A DNA stretch of 64,000 nt, taken from Mesorhizobium caraganae. GTDB lineage: Bacteria; Pseudomonadota; Alphaproteobacteria; Rhizobiales; Rhizobiaceae. The position numbers were made by a program, and so were the translations under genes. The stretch lies in contig NZ_JAFCGY010000002.1 of NCBI RefSeq assembly GCF_016836705.1, forward strand, positions 310,001 to 374,000, given 5' to 3'. Of the stretch, positions 1 through 9,163 are shown in pieces. Position 1 is the stretch's first letter; each line of letters starts with the position of its first letter. The notes below the pieces were generated by a model. The model was given only the letters and a program-made list of their open reading frames with translations, ran no database searches and had not been told where the DNA came from.

Positions 1-386
1 TCGAGGCCGAGGCTTTGCGCCAGCCGGATGAAGGCATGCTTGTTGTGGGCGCGGGAAAGCATCGTCATGTCGGGCGCGAACAGGCGGACCGGCATGGCGC
101 GGTCCTGCCACAGGCGGCCGAGATAGAAGACCTCCTCGCAGGTCGGGATGACCAGTTCCACACCTTCGGTACGGACGAGAGATGCGACGGCCTCTGAATA
201 GGCATCAGTGGCAAAGCGCGGCGGCGGCAGGCGATGGTAGGCGGCGCATGCCGCGCTCGCCGCAGCGATCGGCCGGGCCGGACTGTCGGCCAGGATCACC
301 CGCCGCCCGGCGTCGTGCAACAGCCGCGCCAGATGCAGCGCCACCGGCGCGCGGGCGCCGGTGACCAGCACGGTGCTACCTGCCAT
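1..386 (-). CDS. ATP-grasp family protein, N-terminal part (cut by window edge)
   Basis: The ATG is at 386 and the frame stays open to base 1 (128 codons), so the C-terminal part lies outside the window. The visible part is a pre-ATP-grasp Rossmann fold: a VLVTGARAPVALHLARLL nucleotide-fold start at residues 5-22, then the VIPTCEEVFYLGRLW strand-loop and HNKHAFIRLAQSLGL, typical just before the ATP-grasp domain of carbamoyl-phosphate-synthase-like or PylC-like ligases. The family makes carboxylate-amine bonds using ATP, but the substrate cannot be read from this fragment. It faces the same way as the large glycosyltransferase upstream, 144 bp away. The family call is from motif order only; the exact role is unknown. 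Confidence 0.7.
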   Translation of the reverse strand, partial: MAGSTVLVTGARAPVALHLARLLHDAGRRVILADSPARPIAAASAACAAYHRLPPPRFATDAYSEAVASLVRTEGVELVIPTCEEVFYLGRLWQDRAMPVRLFAPDMTMLSRAHNKHAFIRLAQSLGL

Positions 387-530
387 CGAAGACCTGCATC
401 AAGCCCGCCCGCCCATCGCCACTCTCTCAATCAGGCTTGCGCGAAATCGGCGGTGTTGACAACGTCCCCGATGCTACCGCACTCAGTGCTTCGACAAGGT
501 AACGTTCCCGCGATCGACGACGCGTGCCTG

Positions 531-3500
531 TCAGTCCCACACCAACAACAACTTGCGCCAGAAAGCATTGGACGGCATCGGCTTCGAACCGCGTGGCAGC
601 CGGATTGCCAGATAGATCGTCAACCACTTGCGATCGATCTCGCGGATCGAAACTTTCAGGTCATGCAGTTCGAAAGGTCTCGAGACGCGCGTCCATCCGG
701 AGAATGACAAGGCGCCGACAGGAGCATCGTGTTTCCACACGAGTTTTTCTTCCTGCCTGCCCAGCGCCATGGCGAACTCGAATGGGGATGCGTCATCGTG
801 AGCGATCTCCACCGTCGCGATGACACTTCTGGCAAAGGCCGGAAAGGCCGAATTGAGGGCGGCAACAACCGGGCCATGCGTGTTCGGCCGCAGGAATATG
901 CCGCCATTGTCACCGGCGATGAGCAGCGTCGGCAGCTCGGACGGATAGTCCGTCACAAGCGTCGCACGCTTCATCTCATCATTGGTCATTCGACGCATGC
1001 GTTGGCGCTGTTGCGGTGCGTTGAGGCGCGGGCGCCGCGCGTCGGTCGAAACGACATGGCGGATATGGACGCTCGAAAAGCCGCCAAGTACGCGCGCGTC
1101 CGGGCGGCTGCCGCCGCATTTGACTGCAAACAGCAAATCGCGTCGGCCGGTTGCCGGCGAACTGACGGTCGCCCTTATCTCACGCGCCTCGTGCTGTCGG
1201 CTGACATCGGCCCAACCGCTCCCGCTCTCATCCTCGAGCAGCTGGGCGAGATTGCTGAAGGTCTGGTTTTCTGCGTCCACGATCGCGAGCTGAAACTGCG
1301 CAGAGCCCGTCAGCTCCTCGTCGAGGTAAACCCAACAACTCGCGCTTATGGCGCCCGGCGGGCAGACGCCTTTCAGCAAAGCCATGGTGACATTGCTGCC
1401 CTTGGCTTCGAGGAACAACTGGTCCGGCGATTGTTCGACATAGCTCAACAGGTCCGGATCGGCATCCGGATACGAACTGACATGAGCCAGGCGCATGGGC
1501 TCGGCGGATAGATACTGCTCGCGGTAAAGTGAGGAATGCAACTCCGGCACGGTCTCTTCGGTCGCCGCGTTGAGTATTTCAACCACACCCAGGGCGAAGT
1601 CGGTTCGTCCTGCATGGGCGAGAAGCGAAATTGCGGTATCCGCCCTGCCTTCGCGTGCCGCGATCTCGGCCAGCAACTGCATTGCGTCCGCGGTATTGGC
1701 GGGACCCGTACTCAATCTGAGATACCGCTCGTCGTTGACGCGCAGCTCCAAATTCCAGAGGTTGAGCTCCTTCTCATGATTGTCGGTGTTCGAGCTGATG
1801 CCGAGCTGCACGAACATGTCCGTTTTCGCGAATCTATGCTTTCGAAAGACAGCGATGATCGGCTTGCGATTCCTCAGCCACTCGGCATTTCGATTCATGC
1901 CCGTCGGTGCCGACCGGTACCAATAGAGCGGCTCCGGGACGGGGACGATCTCCAGACCTGCCAGGTCCGCGCGAAGGAAAAACTCCCAATCGCTTGCGGA
2001 AAACCCCCGCTCTTCGTTCAGGTAACCTATCTTGTCGAACACCTCACGCCGGAACATCGCATTGGCATCGCCATACGGATTGTTGAGCAAGGCGATGTCC
2101 GTAGGTCCGCCGACCGGGAAGTAAAGCATGTATCCGCTCTTGGTGTCCGGCGGCACGAAGGGCTCGTTGAGCCACTTGGCGAAGGTCGTGCAGATATCGG
2201 CGCCGGACTTTTGCATGCCGGCGACGAACGTATTGACGGCGTTCGGGAACAGCACGTTGTCGTCGTCCAGGAACAGGATCAGTGAACCCTTGGCGGCGCG
2301 GATTCCCGTGTTGCGTGCCTTGCCGAGAAAGCCGTTCTTCTTCCGGATGATTCGCCAGCCTCGCTGCTCGAACTCCGGTTCGACCTCCGCCAACAATTGG
2401 ATTGCATCTGGATCGGTGCTGCCGTCATCGACGACGATCAATTCAATGTTGGGATAGTCCTGGCGTCGAACCGAGGCAATCGCCTGGGGCAACAGGCGCG
2501 CCCGGTTGTAGTGCGCCGTTATGATCGAAACGAGCGGTGGTCGGCTCCGGCTGCGACTGGAGACCTTACCGGGTTCACGGGAGAATTTTGCATGCAGCCT
2601 GCTCCAGGCTTTCTCGCGCGCGTCCCGTTTTTGCAGGGGCTTTGCCGGACCAAACGATGGGCTTTCCAGCACAGACGCAATTTTGGCCGCGACGGCGGAA
2701 GCGGACGCCTCCATCATGACGGCGTCAGCCGACTTCGGATGGAGAAGGTCACGTATGCTGCCGACATCTGTCGCGACGAACGGAATCTCTTCGTCGAGGC
2801 ACGTCATCACTTCCAGCGGAAGCTGAGCCGCTGAGTGTGTCATCGCCACCAGCGCATGACGCTGGCGCAGGTATCTGTAGATATCAGGCTCATCGCGAAT
2901 GGGCAGGAGCTTCAATTTGAACGGCCATTGCCGCGCACGCCGAACGATCATGCCGCCCGAATGCTCGCCCAGGACATGACCGAACGCGCCGACAACCGTC
3001 ACTGTCAGATCGGTGACGCCGCTGTCGGCCAGACGATCGAGCGCATCGCAGAACAGCGTCAGTCCATCACGCGCCTCTGTGCCTGAGAAATGAACCACTT
3101 CGGCCGTGGGCCGCTCTCGCGGCCTGTAGTGATCGACAGCGAAGTTCGAACGCCACTCCTCCGGCTCGAGAGGCGCAGCAATGTGACGGCTGGTGGGCAG
3201 CTTCCATGCCGCCTTGGCCATCCAGTCGAGCAGCGACTGGCCAGCGATGACAAGATGGTCGCACATTTCGGCCGACATCTTTTCCATATGCGCGACGGTC
3301 ATCTGCTCCTTTCGTTCGACCGCCCGGGAATTGGCTTCCAGCTTCCACATAAGCGGCTCATGCGCGAGCACGACGATCGCGGGAGGGTCGGGAAAGACTC
3401 CTGTGCGCTTCGCAAGGTTAGAGAAATGCGCCAGTCCGCCTTCAAGCGCAAAATAGACGATGTCGAATGCATTGTGCTTGAGGTAGTGGTAGACAGCCAA

Positions 3501-3806
3501 TGAGTTCTTGTCGCTGGAATCCATGCCGCGCAGCAACTCCGGCGACGGCGGCAGCAATTCGAGCCGCACCAGGAAATTGTCGAAGCACCATTTGCGTAGC
3601 CTGGCGATTTCCTGATCATCGGGCTGGCTGCCGAGCGGGCTCGGCGCCCAAAGCAGCGTCACGGTGTCACCGGTTCCCGCCAGATGCTGCGCCAGCGCGT
3701 AGGTCACCGACCCGTGATCGCCAGTCACCGTCGAGCCGAACTCAACCTCCGAAACGACACACACATTGCGAGGCTTCTGGCTTGCCTGTCGCTTACCCTT
3801 GGGCAT
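531..3806 (-). CDS. giant two-domain glycosyltransferase (GT4-like + GT2) with extra C-terminal modules
   Basis: About 1091 aa, no membrane segment. Residues ~10-380 look like a GT4-type (GT-B) unit, with CVVSE at the start and LEVMTCLDEEIPFVATDVGS near its end. Residues ~424-650 are a GT2 GT-A domain: SIITAHYNRARLLPQAIASV, VVDDGSTD at ~461 and the metal-binding LFLDDDN at ~514. A C-terminal domain (last ~135 aa, GDNGGIFLRPNTHG) is shared with the paralog at 5456-8137. Between GT2 and this domain is a beta-rich, possibly carbohydrate-binding segment absent from the paralog. I chose ATG 3806 (AAGG upstream) because it aligns with the paralog's start; a TTG at 3878 would add 24 aa. Likely a cytoplasmic enzyme of surface polysaccharide assembly, sugar specificity unknown. 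Confidence 0.85.
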   Translation of the reverse strand: MPKGKRQASQKPRNVCVVSEVEFGSTVTGDHGSVTYALAQHLAGTGDTVTLLWAPSPLGSQPDDQEIARLRKWCFDNFLVRLELLPPSPELLRGMDSSDKNSLAVYHYLKHNAFDIVYFALEGGLAHFSNLAKRTGVFPDPPAIVVLAHEPLMWKLEANSRAVERKEQMTVAHMEKMSAEMCDHLVIAGQSLLDWMAKAAWKLPTSRHIAAPLEPEEWRSNFAVDHYRPRERPTAEVVHFSGTEARDGLTLFCDALDRLADSGVTDLTVTVVGAFGHVLGEHSGGMIVRRARQWPFKLKLLPIRDEPDIYRYLRQRHALVAMTHSAAQLPLEVMTCLDEEIPFVATDVGSIRDLLHPKSADAVMMEASASAVAAKIASVLESPSFGPAKPLQKRDAREKAWSRLHAKFSREPGKVSSRSRSRPPLVSIITAHYNRARLLPQAIASVRRQDYPNIELIVVDDGSTDPDAIQLLAEVEPEFEQRGWRIIRKKNGFLGKARNTGIRAAKGSLILFLDDDNVLFPNAVNTFVAGMQKSGADICTTFAKWLNEPFVPPDTKSGYMLYFPVGGPTDIALLNNPYGDANAMFRREVFDKIGYLNEERGFSASDWEFFLRADLAGLEIVPVPEPLYWYRSAPTGMNRNAEWLRNRKPIIAVFRKHRFAKTDMFVQLGISSNTDNHEKELNLWNLELRVNDERYLRLSTGPANTADAMQLLAEIAAREGRADTAISLLAHAGRTDFALGVVEILNAATEETVPELHSSLYREQYLSAEPMRLAHVSSYPDADPDLLSYVEQSPDQLFLEAKGSNVTMALLKGVCPPGAISASCWVYLDEELTGSAQFQLAIVDAENQTFSNLAQLLEDESGSGWADVSRQHEAREIRATVSSPATGRRDLLFAVKCGGSRPDARVLGGFSSVHIRHVVSTDARRPRLNAPQQRQRMRRMTNDEMKRATLVTDYPSELPTLLIAGDNGGIFLRPNTHGPVVAALNSAFPAFARSVIATVEIAHDDASPFEFAMALGRQEEKLVWKHDAPVGALSFSGWTRVSRPFELHDLKVSIREIDRKWLTIYLAIRLPRGSKPMPSNAFWRKLLLVWD

Positions 3807-3962
3807 AGCGCCTGCCTTGGAACCAACGCTCAATGAGTCCCCCTTGTCAGCCCGCTTCGCTCGAAACAGTCTTGCCAACAGTTGGATAATACTTTGATAA
3901 TCGTCTCGCGGGGCTCACCTTACCGCACCTGCCTTTCGCGTAACAGGTTTGATGACGTTCGG

Positions 3963-4976
3963 ATGGTTGAACTTCGATCCCCAAAACATCTCGCGCGACT
4001 GGACGACCGGCCGATTGACGTGACCGGAGGTGAGATCTTGTGCTTTGTCGGACTGCGCAACGAAGCGACACTGCTACCGCAACTTCTCGACCATTACCGC
4101 GGCCTCGGCGTCGATCGGTTCTTCTTCCTGGACAATGGTTCCACGGACGGGACGCGTGAACTGATCCTGGAGCAGCCGGACAGCCACTGCTTCCACACGG
4201 AAGGATCGCATTTCTCTGAAAACATCGATCCGCCGCGATGGATCAACACGCTCATGAATGTGTTCGGCACCGGCCATTGGTGCCTTTCGATCGACGCTGA
4301 CGAGCTTCTCGTCTATCCCGATTTTGAGCGAGCGAACCTGCGGCAGCTTTGCAGCTATCTCGATTCGACCGGTGCGGACGCCGTGATAGGCTCCATGATC
4401 GACATGTATGCCGACGGTCCGTTGGCCGAATACAGCTATGATGGCACGATCCCGCTTGTTGAAGCTTCACCCTACTTTGACCCGGAGCCAGGGTGGCTGC
4501 GCACCCGCGACGGTATGTATCCACCGGAGCAGATGTTCGGTGGCGTGAGGGAACGGGTCTTCTGGCACGGCCGGTTCAAGCAAACCTTTCCCCCGTGCCT
4601 GACAAAGGTGCCGATCGTAAAATGGGGGCGGGGCACGCATTATCACGTCGCACAGCACACGATCAGCAAGGTCCGATTCAGCGAACTGCGCGTCGCATTG
4701 CTGCACTTCAAATTCGTCTGGGGATTTCGCCAGAAATCAGCGTCGTCTCTGAGTGAAAATGCGCAACTCAAGGAAAAGACACTTGAGGAGCGCGCCGCCT
4801 ACATGGAAGCCCTGGAGCGCGATCCGAAACTGGCGCTCCGTGACCATAGGTCTGTCCGCTATCGCGGAGACGCCGCGCAACTCGTGGAACTCGGCTGGAT
4901 GAAAACTTCGGATCGCTATGCCGGATTCGTGTCAACCCTGGCCATACCGCATCAGCACATCGACGAGGCCACCTGA
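3963..4976 (+). CDS. glycosyltransferase of the GT2/GT92-like (Glyco_tranf_2_4) type
   Basis: About 337 aa. The N-terminus carries CFVGLRNEATLLPQLLDHYR followed by DRFFFLDNGSTDGT and, further on, LSIDADELLVYP, the donor and metal-binding pattern of the Glyco_tranf_2_4/GT92-like family that transfers hexoses onto glycans or lipid carriers. It lies between the two giant glycosyltransferases but on the opposite strand. A TTG start at 3882 would lengthen it and run almost back-to-back with the alternative TTG of the neighbouring gene; I prefer ATG 3963, which still includes the whole fold. No clear Shine-Dalgarno was seen at either start. Substrate unknown. Confidence 0.8.
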   Translation: MVELRSPKHLARLDDRPIDVTGGEILCFVGLRNEATLLPQLLDHYRGLGVDRFFFLDNGSTDGTRELILEQPDSHCFHTEGSHFSENIDPPRWINTLMNVFGTGHWCLSIDADELLVYPDFERANLRQLCSYLDSTGADAVIGSMIDMYADGPLAEYSYDGTIPLVEASPYFDPEPGWLRTRDGMYPPEQMFGGVRERVFWHGRFKQTFPPCLTKVPIVKWGRGTHYHVAQHTISKVRFSELRVALLHFKFVWGFRQKSASSLSENAQLKEKTLEERAAYMEALERDPKLALRDHRSVRYRGDAAQLVELGWMKTSDRYAGFVSTLAIPHQHIDEAT

Positions 4977-5013
4977 TGTACCCGAACTGTTGAAGGAAAA
5001 ATCCGGCCGATGC

Positions 5014-5301
5014 TTATCCGCCGTAGCGGTTGCCACCATCACCAGGGTTTCCGTCCCCACCTTCTGGCCCAAACTGGGACAGACTGTTGAGAGCAAGCGC
5101 CTTGCAGGCTGACGGAGCATTCGGGTAACGGTGCAGATAGTCCTCAAGCGCCTCGATGGTGCCGGTTTTGAGGGCCTGCTCGCAGGCAAGCTCGGCTTCC
5201 TGGACGCCAACGTCGGTCCTCGCCTGCGCCGCGCCAGTGAAAGCGACGCTTAACCCAAGCAGACTAAGTCCGCCCAAAAGCAACGAATGAATCTTGCGCA
5301 T
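5014..5301 (-). CDS. small exported protein, hypothetical
   Basis: About 95 aa from ATG 5301. Residues 1-27 form a signal peptide (KIHSLLLGGLSLLGLSVAF, then AAQA), and the mature part has two cysteines in a helical stretch (ELACEQALKTGTIEALEDYL, then YPNAPSACKALALNSL) that resembles single helical repeats of the YLRRYPNSPYA type found in rhizobial caspase-like and TPR proteins. It ends in a glycine-rich tail (GGDGNPGDGGNRYGG). It sits between two glycosyltransferase genes, so a periplasmic accessory role is possible, but I do not recognise a named family. Confidence 0.65.
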   Translation of the reverse strand: MRKIHSLLLGGLSLLGLSVAFTGAAQARTDVGVQEAELACEQALKTGTIEALEDYLHRYPNAPSACKALALNSLSQFGPEGGDGNPGDGGNRYGG

Positions 5302-5455
5302 AACGCACCCCACACACAAAATAACCCACTGAAATATTAGCATCTATTAATGTTTTGTCAACCATTTCGGCAAGGTTGAGGAAACGTGGTTAACGCGAGC
5401 AATTGATCGAACCTGGGCCTCGCTGGCACTCGGGGATTTCCCGGGGCCGGCGCCG

Positions 5456-8137
5456 CTAATCGCTGAACAGTGCCAGCTTGCGGAAGAACGCATTGGTCGG
5501 AAAACCATTGGACGTTGCGGTGAAACGAACGGCGAGAACGATTGAAAGCGGGGTCTTCCGTCGTGCGCGAAGCGCTGCCGCCAAGGGATGACGCACGAAT
5601 CTGTCTTCGATGCTCATCCAGCCTGAAAAGGCGATCGTTTGCGCGCCGATGTCCTGTTGCCAATCTATGGTTTGATCGGGTCGAGCAAGGGCGAGAGCAA
5701 ATTCTATCGCCGGCGCGTCGGCATGAGCGATTTCGACGACTGCTTCCACCTTCCGGAAGAAGGCTGGAAATTGATGGTCAAGCAATGCAGCGACCGCGCC
5801 ATCCACATGCGGACGCAAGAACAACCCGCCGTCATCCGGTGCGACAAGCAGCAGCGGAAGAGCCGAGACGCGCGGTGTAAGCAACCGTGCGCTCCTTAGT
5901 ATGTCGTAGTCGAGGATGATCGAACTGCCGCCGACATCAGGACTGTACGGGGCATTGTGGTGCGTGGCGGCGGGGCGTCCAAGCAAGGTGGCAGCCGTAT
6001 CGGGGCGACCGATCGACCCGGCAATGCTCGCAAGCTTCTCTATGGCCGCATCGCTGTTCGGTTCGATGTCGCACAGCTCCAGATATTTTCGATTGCGGGG
6101 GATATATTTCAGGTTTTCGCGGGCGCTTTCAATTTCGGACCGCTGCGTGTTCTGGGCGACGGCCAAATGATGCAGCAGGCGGACGTCATCAGGTTGGCTC
6201 GACCTGAACGCCTCCAGGACGGGAAGCCGGTTGTCGTACCAGTTCGACGTCCGAAACATTCCATCCGGTTTCGAGCGATACCAGTATAGCGGCTTTGGAA
6301 TCGTCCTGATCTTGAGACCTGCGAGAGAGGCTCGCGCAAGGAACTCCCAGTCGTGCATGGCGTAGCCGGGCTTTTCGATCAGGAACCCGATCTGCGAGAA
6401 CACAGATCGGCGCATCATCGCATTCGCGTCACCGTAGACGTTGTGGATCAGGCCGAGCGCGTCGGGACCACCCAGTGGCAGGTACTGGATCAGCCCGTCG
6501 GCGCGATGTTCGGGCACCAAATCCTCGTAGAAGATCAGTTGGAACGCAGTGCAGATGTCAGCGCCCGATGTTGCCATCGCACGCACGAAATGATCGACGG
6601 CCTCCGCAAACAGCGCGTTGTCATCGTCGACGAACAGGATCAGCTCGCCTTGCGAAGCGCGGATGCCGGCGTTTCGCGCCGCGCCGAGATGCTCGTGCGG
6701 TCGGCGCAGGATCTTCCATCCGCGCTGACGGAAGGCCGGTTCCAGCGTATCCAGCAATCGCCTGGCTTCGTCCAGGTCGCTTCCGTCGTCCACCAGAACC
6801 AGTTCCAGGTGAGCGTAGGTTTGCGCCTCGATCGCCGCGATTGCCTGTTTCAGATAGCGCGGCCGGTTGCGATGAGCCATGACGACAGAGACCAGTGGTG
6901 ACGACCCGACACTTTTGTCGACGCGCCTGCGTTTGGCCGGCGTCGGCAAATTGCGCGTATCCAGCCAGGATTGCCGACATTGGCGCAGCCTGTCGACAGG
7001 CAGTGGGCGAGGCGGGTCATTGAGCGCCGCCGAAATCGCTTGCGCCAACGCGGCAGCGTCAGGATCGACCAGCCGCGGTTGCCTCGCCTGCACATTCCAG
7101 CTCTCGGCGTTCGCGTCGACATTGGTCGCAACAAAAGGCAGTCCCGCCTCGATACAAGCGGCAACAGTGGCGCCCGTCGATGCGGCGCGGACGGGGATGA
7201 CGGCAAGTGCGCCGGTCCGCGCGACGTAGTCGAGCTTTGCGGCGGGGCTTGCGTGCGCCAACAGGTTGAGCTTGAACGGCCACCGCTCGGCGCGTCTCAG
7301 AAGCAGTCCACCGCTGTGCTCGCCCATGATCTTTCCGAATGGGCCGAATGCGGTGACCGTCAGCCCTTCGGGCGCCGCTGGCGCGATGATGTCGAGCGCG
7401 TCGCAAAGCAGCGTCAGGCCATCGCGGAAGCGCCACCCGGCCAGGACGGCAAGTTCTCTGGCGCTTGTCGTCACAACGGACGGCCGCGCTCCGGCCCGAC
7501 CGAGACGATCCTGCAACGGCAACATCGGCGTCACTATCGCCTTCTTCACCTTCCAGCCCTTCGACAACATCCACATTCGCAAGGCGGCCGACGCACAGAT
7601 CGTCCTGTTCGCCATCTCGGCGCAGTATTTCTCCATGTAGGCGACGGCAATCGCCTCGGTGCTGTCCATGAAGGCCTTGTCGGCTTCATGTTCCCATTCT
7701 TCTGGAGCGTGGGCGACGACCACGATCGACGGCGCGGCAAAGGCCGCAGTCTCGACCGCCAGCAGCGTGTAGAAAGCTAACCCACCCTCAAGCGGCGCGT
7801 AGACCAAATCGTGGCCGGACCGTTCGAGGTAATGCAGCACAGCGGCGGACCGGCTCTCGGGCGTCGTCAGCGAAGGTAGCAACTGATCGGACTTATCGAG
7901 AATTTCCAGTCGCACCGAGGCCGCCTCCAGGTCGCGGTGGCGTGCTGCCTCCTCCGCTGGGGCATTCCTGCCTGGAACCCACAGCAGGGTGACGTCGTCG
8001 CCATCTTCGGCGAAAAGCCTGGCCAGTTCGGCCATGGCGCCGTCTTCGCCACCATGATCGATTGCATTTGTCACGACGCAGACGCGGCGAGGCTTGCTTT
8101 CCTTTGACGGCCTCCGCTCCGTCCCACCAACGGCCAT
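5456..8137 (-). CDS. giant two-domain glycosyltransferase, paralog of the 531-3806 gene
   Basis: About 893 aa from ATG 8137, which has AGAGGA eight bases upstream (the frame could begin at 8194). Same layout as its paralog: a GT4-like half at ~15-390 (GLPFVATNVDANAE), a GT2 half from ~414 (PLVSVVMAHRNRPRYLKQAI, VLVDDGSD at ~450, LFVDDDN at ~504, HDWEFLARASLAGL), and the shared C-terminal domain from ~738 (APDDGGLFLRPHVDG, ending FPTNAFFRKLALF). It lacks the extra middle module, explaining the ~200 aa difference. Probably adds two different sugars, or one sugar with a second domain for recognition. The paralogs suggest duplication followed by divergence within one glycan locus. Confidence 0.85.
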   Translation of the reverse strand: MAVGGTERRPSKESKPRRVCVVTNAIDHGGEDGAMAELARLFAEDGDDVTLLWVPGRNAPAEEAARHRDLEAASVRLEILDKSDQLLPSLTTPESRSAAVLHYLERSGHDLVYAPLEGGLAFYTLLAVETAAFAAPSIVVVAHAPEEWEHEADKAFMDSTEAIAVAYMEKYCAEMANRTICASAALRMWMLSKGWKVKKAIVTPMLPLQDRLGRAGARPSVVTTSARELAVLAGWRFRDGLTLLCDALDIIAPAAPEGLTVTAFGPFGKIMGEHSGGLLLRRAERWPFKLNLLAHASPAAKLDYVARTGALAVIPVRAASTGATVAACIEAGLPFVATNVDANAESWNVQARQPRLVDPDAAALAQAISAALNDPPRPLPVDRLRQCRQSWLDTRNLPTPAKRRRVDKSVGSSPLVSVVMAHRNRPRYLKQAIAAIEAQTYAHLELVLVDDGSDLDEARRLLDTLEPAFRQRGWKILRRPHEHLGAARNAGIRASQGELILFVDDDNALFAEAVDHFVRAMATSGADICTAFQLIFYEDLVPEHRADGLIQYLPLGGPDALGLIHNVYGDANAMMRRSVFSQIGFLIEKPGYAMHDWEFLARASLAGLKIRTIPKPLYWYRSKPDGMFRTSNWYDNRLPVLEAFRSSQPDDVRLLHHLAVAQNTQRSEIESARENLKYIPRNRKYLELCDIEPNSDAAIEKLASIAGSIGRPDTAATLLGRPAATHHNAPYSPDVGGSSIILDYDILRSARLLTPRVSALPLLLVAPDDGGLFLRPHVDGAVAALLDHQFPAFFRKVEAVVEIAHADAPAIEFALALARPDQTIDWQQDIGAQTIAFSGWMSIEDRFVRHPLAAALRARRKTPLSIVLAVRFTATSNGFPTNAFFRKLALFSD

Positions 8138-8372
8138 CCGATTTCCTCTGATCCAATTCCACCGAGTGCGCTCCGCAGCACAGTCGATCTGCAACGATGC
8201 CCGCGCCGCGTTTACGTTTCAGTGATCATCCTTCTGCGCCATTGGTAAACCAAATCGTCAATCAGGTCCTAAAACGGCTGCACAATCAATCAACTGATAC
8301 AACTTTAGCGACACAGAATATTCAATCTTTACGGCTCCCAGCTAGTCATTGACGGCATAGCAGGAGGCGCAG

Positions 8373-8891
8373 ATGAAAACGATAGTGAAGTTTCTCGGTG
8401 CGCTCGGTTTGATGGGCGCACTGGTCTCGGCAAGCTCCGCGGGAGAATTGCTGCGACCGCGCATCAGCCTGGGGACGGCCAACGTCAAGACGATCAGTGG
8501 CGATCGCGGTGGCTATGTGATCGACTATGCCATCCGTGCGCTGAAAATGCGCCGCAGCGGCACCTTTGTGCGGTTCAACGGTTCGTGTGACTCGGCCTGC
8601 ACGCTTTATCTGTCGATGCCCAGGAGCAAGGTGTGCATCACGCGGAATGCTTCGTTCGGCTTTCACCTGCCATATGGCGTTTCTGCGCGGGGCAATCAGG
8701 TGGCCGCTAATTTCATGATGAAAAACTACCCTGGCTGGGTTCGCGGTTGGATCGCCAAGCGGGGTGGGCTGAAGAGTTCCATCGCGAAGATGACATACGC
8801 GGATGCGAGCCGCTTTCTGCCGACGTGTCCTTCCGAACAGCGGGGCATGACAGTTGCGAGCCTGAGCCCGACGCGTCTGCGTGGCGGCTGA
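8373..8891 (+). CDS. exported ClpP/crotonase-like protein, hypothetical
   Basis: 172 aa with a near-ideal AGGAGG ribosome site just upstream. Residues 1-23 are a signal peptide (ending SASSAG). The core FNGSCDSACTLYLSMPRSKV followed by ASFGFHLPYG resembles the CxSACTL-type active region of periplasmic ClpP-like predicted proteins (COG3904-like), in which a Ser inside SAC and a downstream His (here in GFHLPYG) could be catalytic. The protein is shorter than most members. Proteolytic activity is only inferred. It lies between the glycosyltransferases and the membrane phospho-transferase gene, in the same direction as the latter. Confidence 0.6.
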   Translation: MKTIVKFLGALGLMGALVSASSAGELLRPRISLGTANVKTISGDRGGYVIDYAIRALKMRRSGTFVRFNGSCDSACTLYLSMPRSKVCITRNASFGFHLPYGVSARGNQVAANFMMKNYPGWVRGWIAKRGGLKSSIAKMTYADASRFLPTCPSEQRGMTVASLSPTRLRGG

Positions 8892-8916
8892 TTGCTGACG
8901 CAGTACTGAAACATCA

Positions 8917-8948
8917 CGACGGCGGGTGCTCGACAGCGCCCGCCGTCG
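8917..8948 (+). terminator. strong stem-loop after the ClpP-like gene
   Basis: A perfect 10 bp stem, CGACGGCGGG at 8917-8926 and CCCGCCGTCG at 8939-8948, with a 12-base loop, lies 26 bp after the stop codon at 8891. There is no T-run after it, so it may be a transcript 3'-end stabiliser rather than a classical intrinsic terminator. Confidence 0.5.
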
Positions 8949-9163
8949 CCGATTCATACGGCGGATGCACAGTTGGTTGAACAGCTCACTTGCCCAAAAC
9001 GCATCGCCGTTCAACGCGTTCGGTTAACCAGGTCTCAAGAGACTTGGTTAACCCAAACTTGATTTTGTTGACTCTTTTTTAGCGCAAGTCGATTCTGCGG
9101 ATGGGGGTTTGAAGGCTGTCGGCCGTGGTTGAGCCGAAGCGCAGACTCGCGGCGGGTAGTTGT

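Noticed and set aside
729..2834. Several long plus-strand frames opposite the first giant glycosyltransferase
   Set aside because: They lie fully within a gene with clear domains on the other strand and show only the codon pattern left by high GC.
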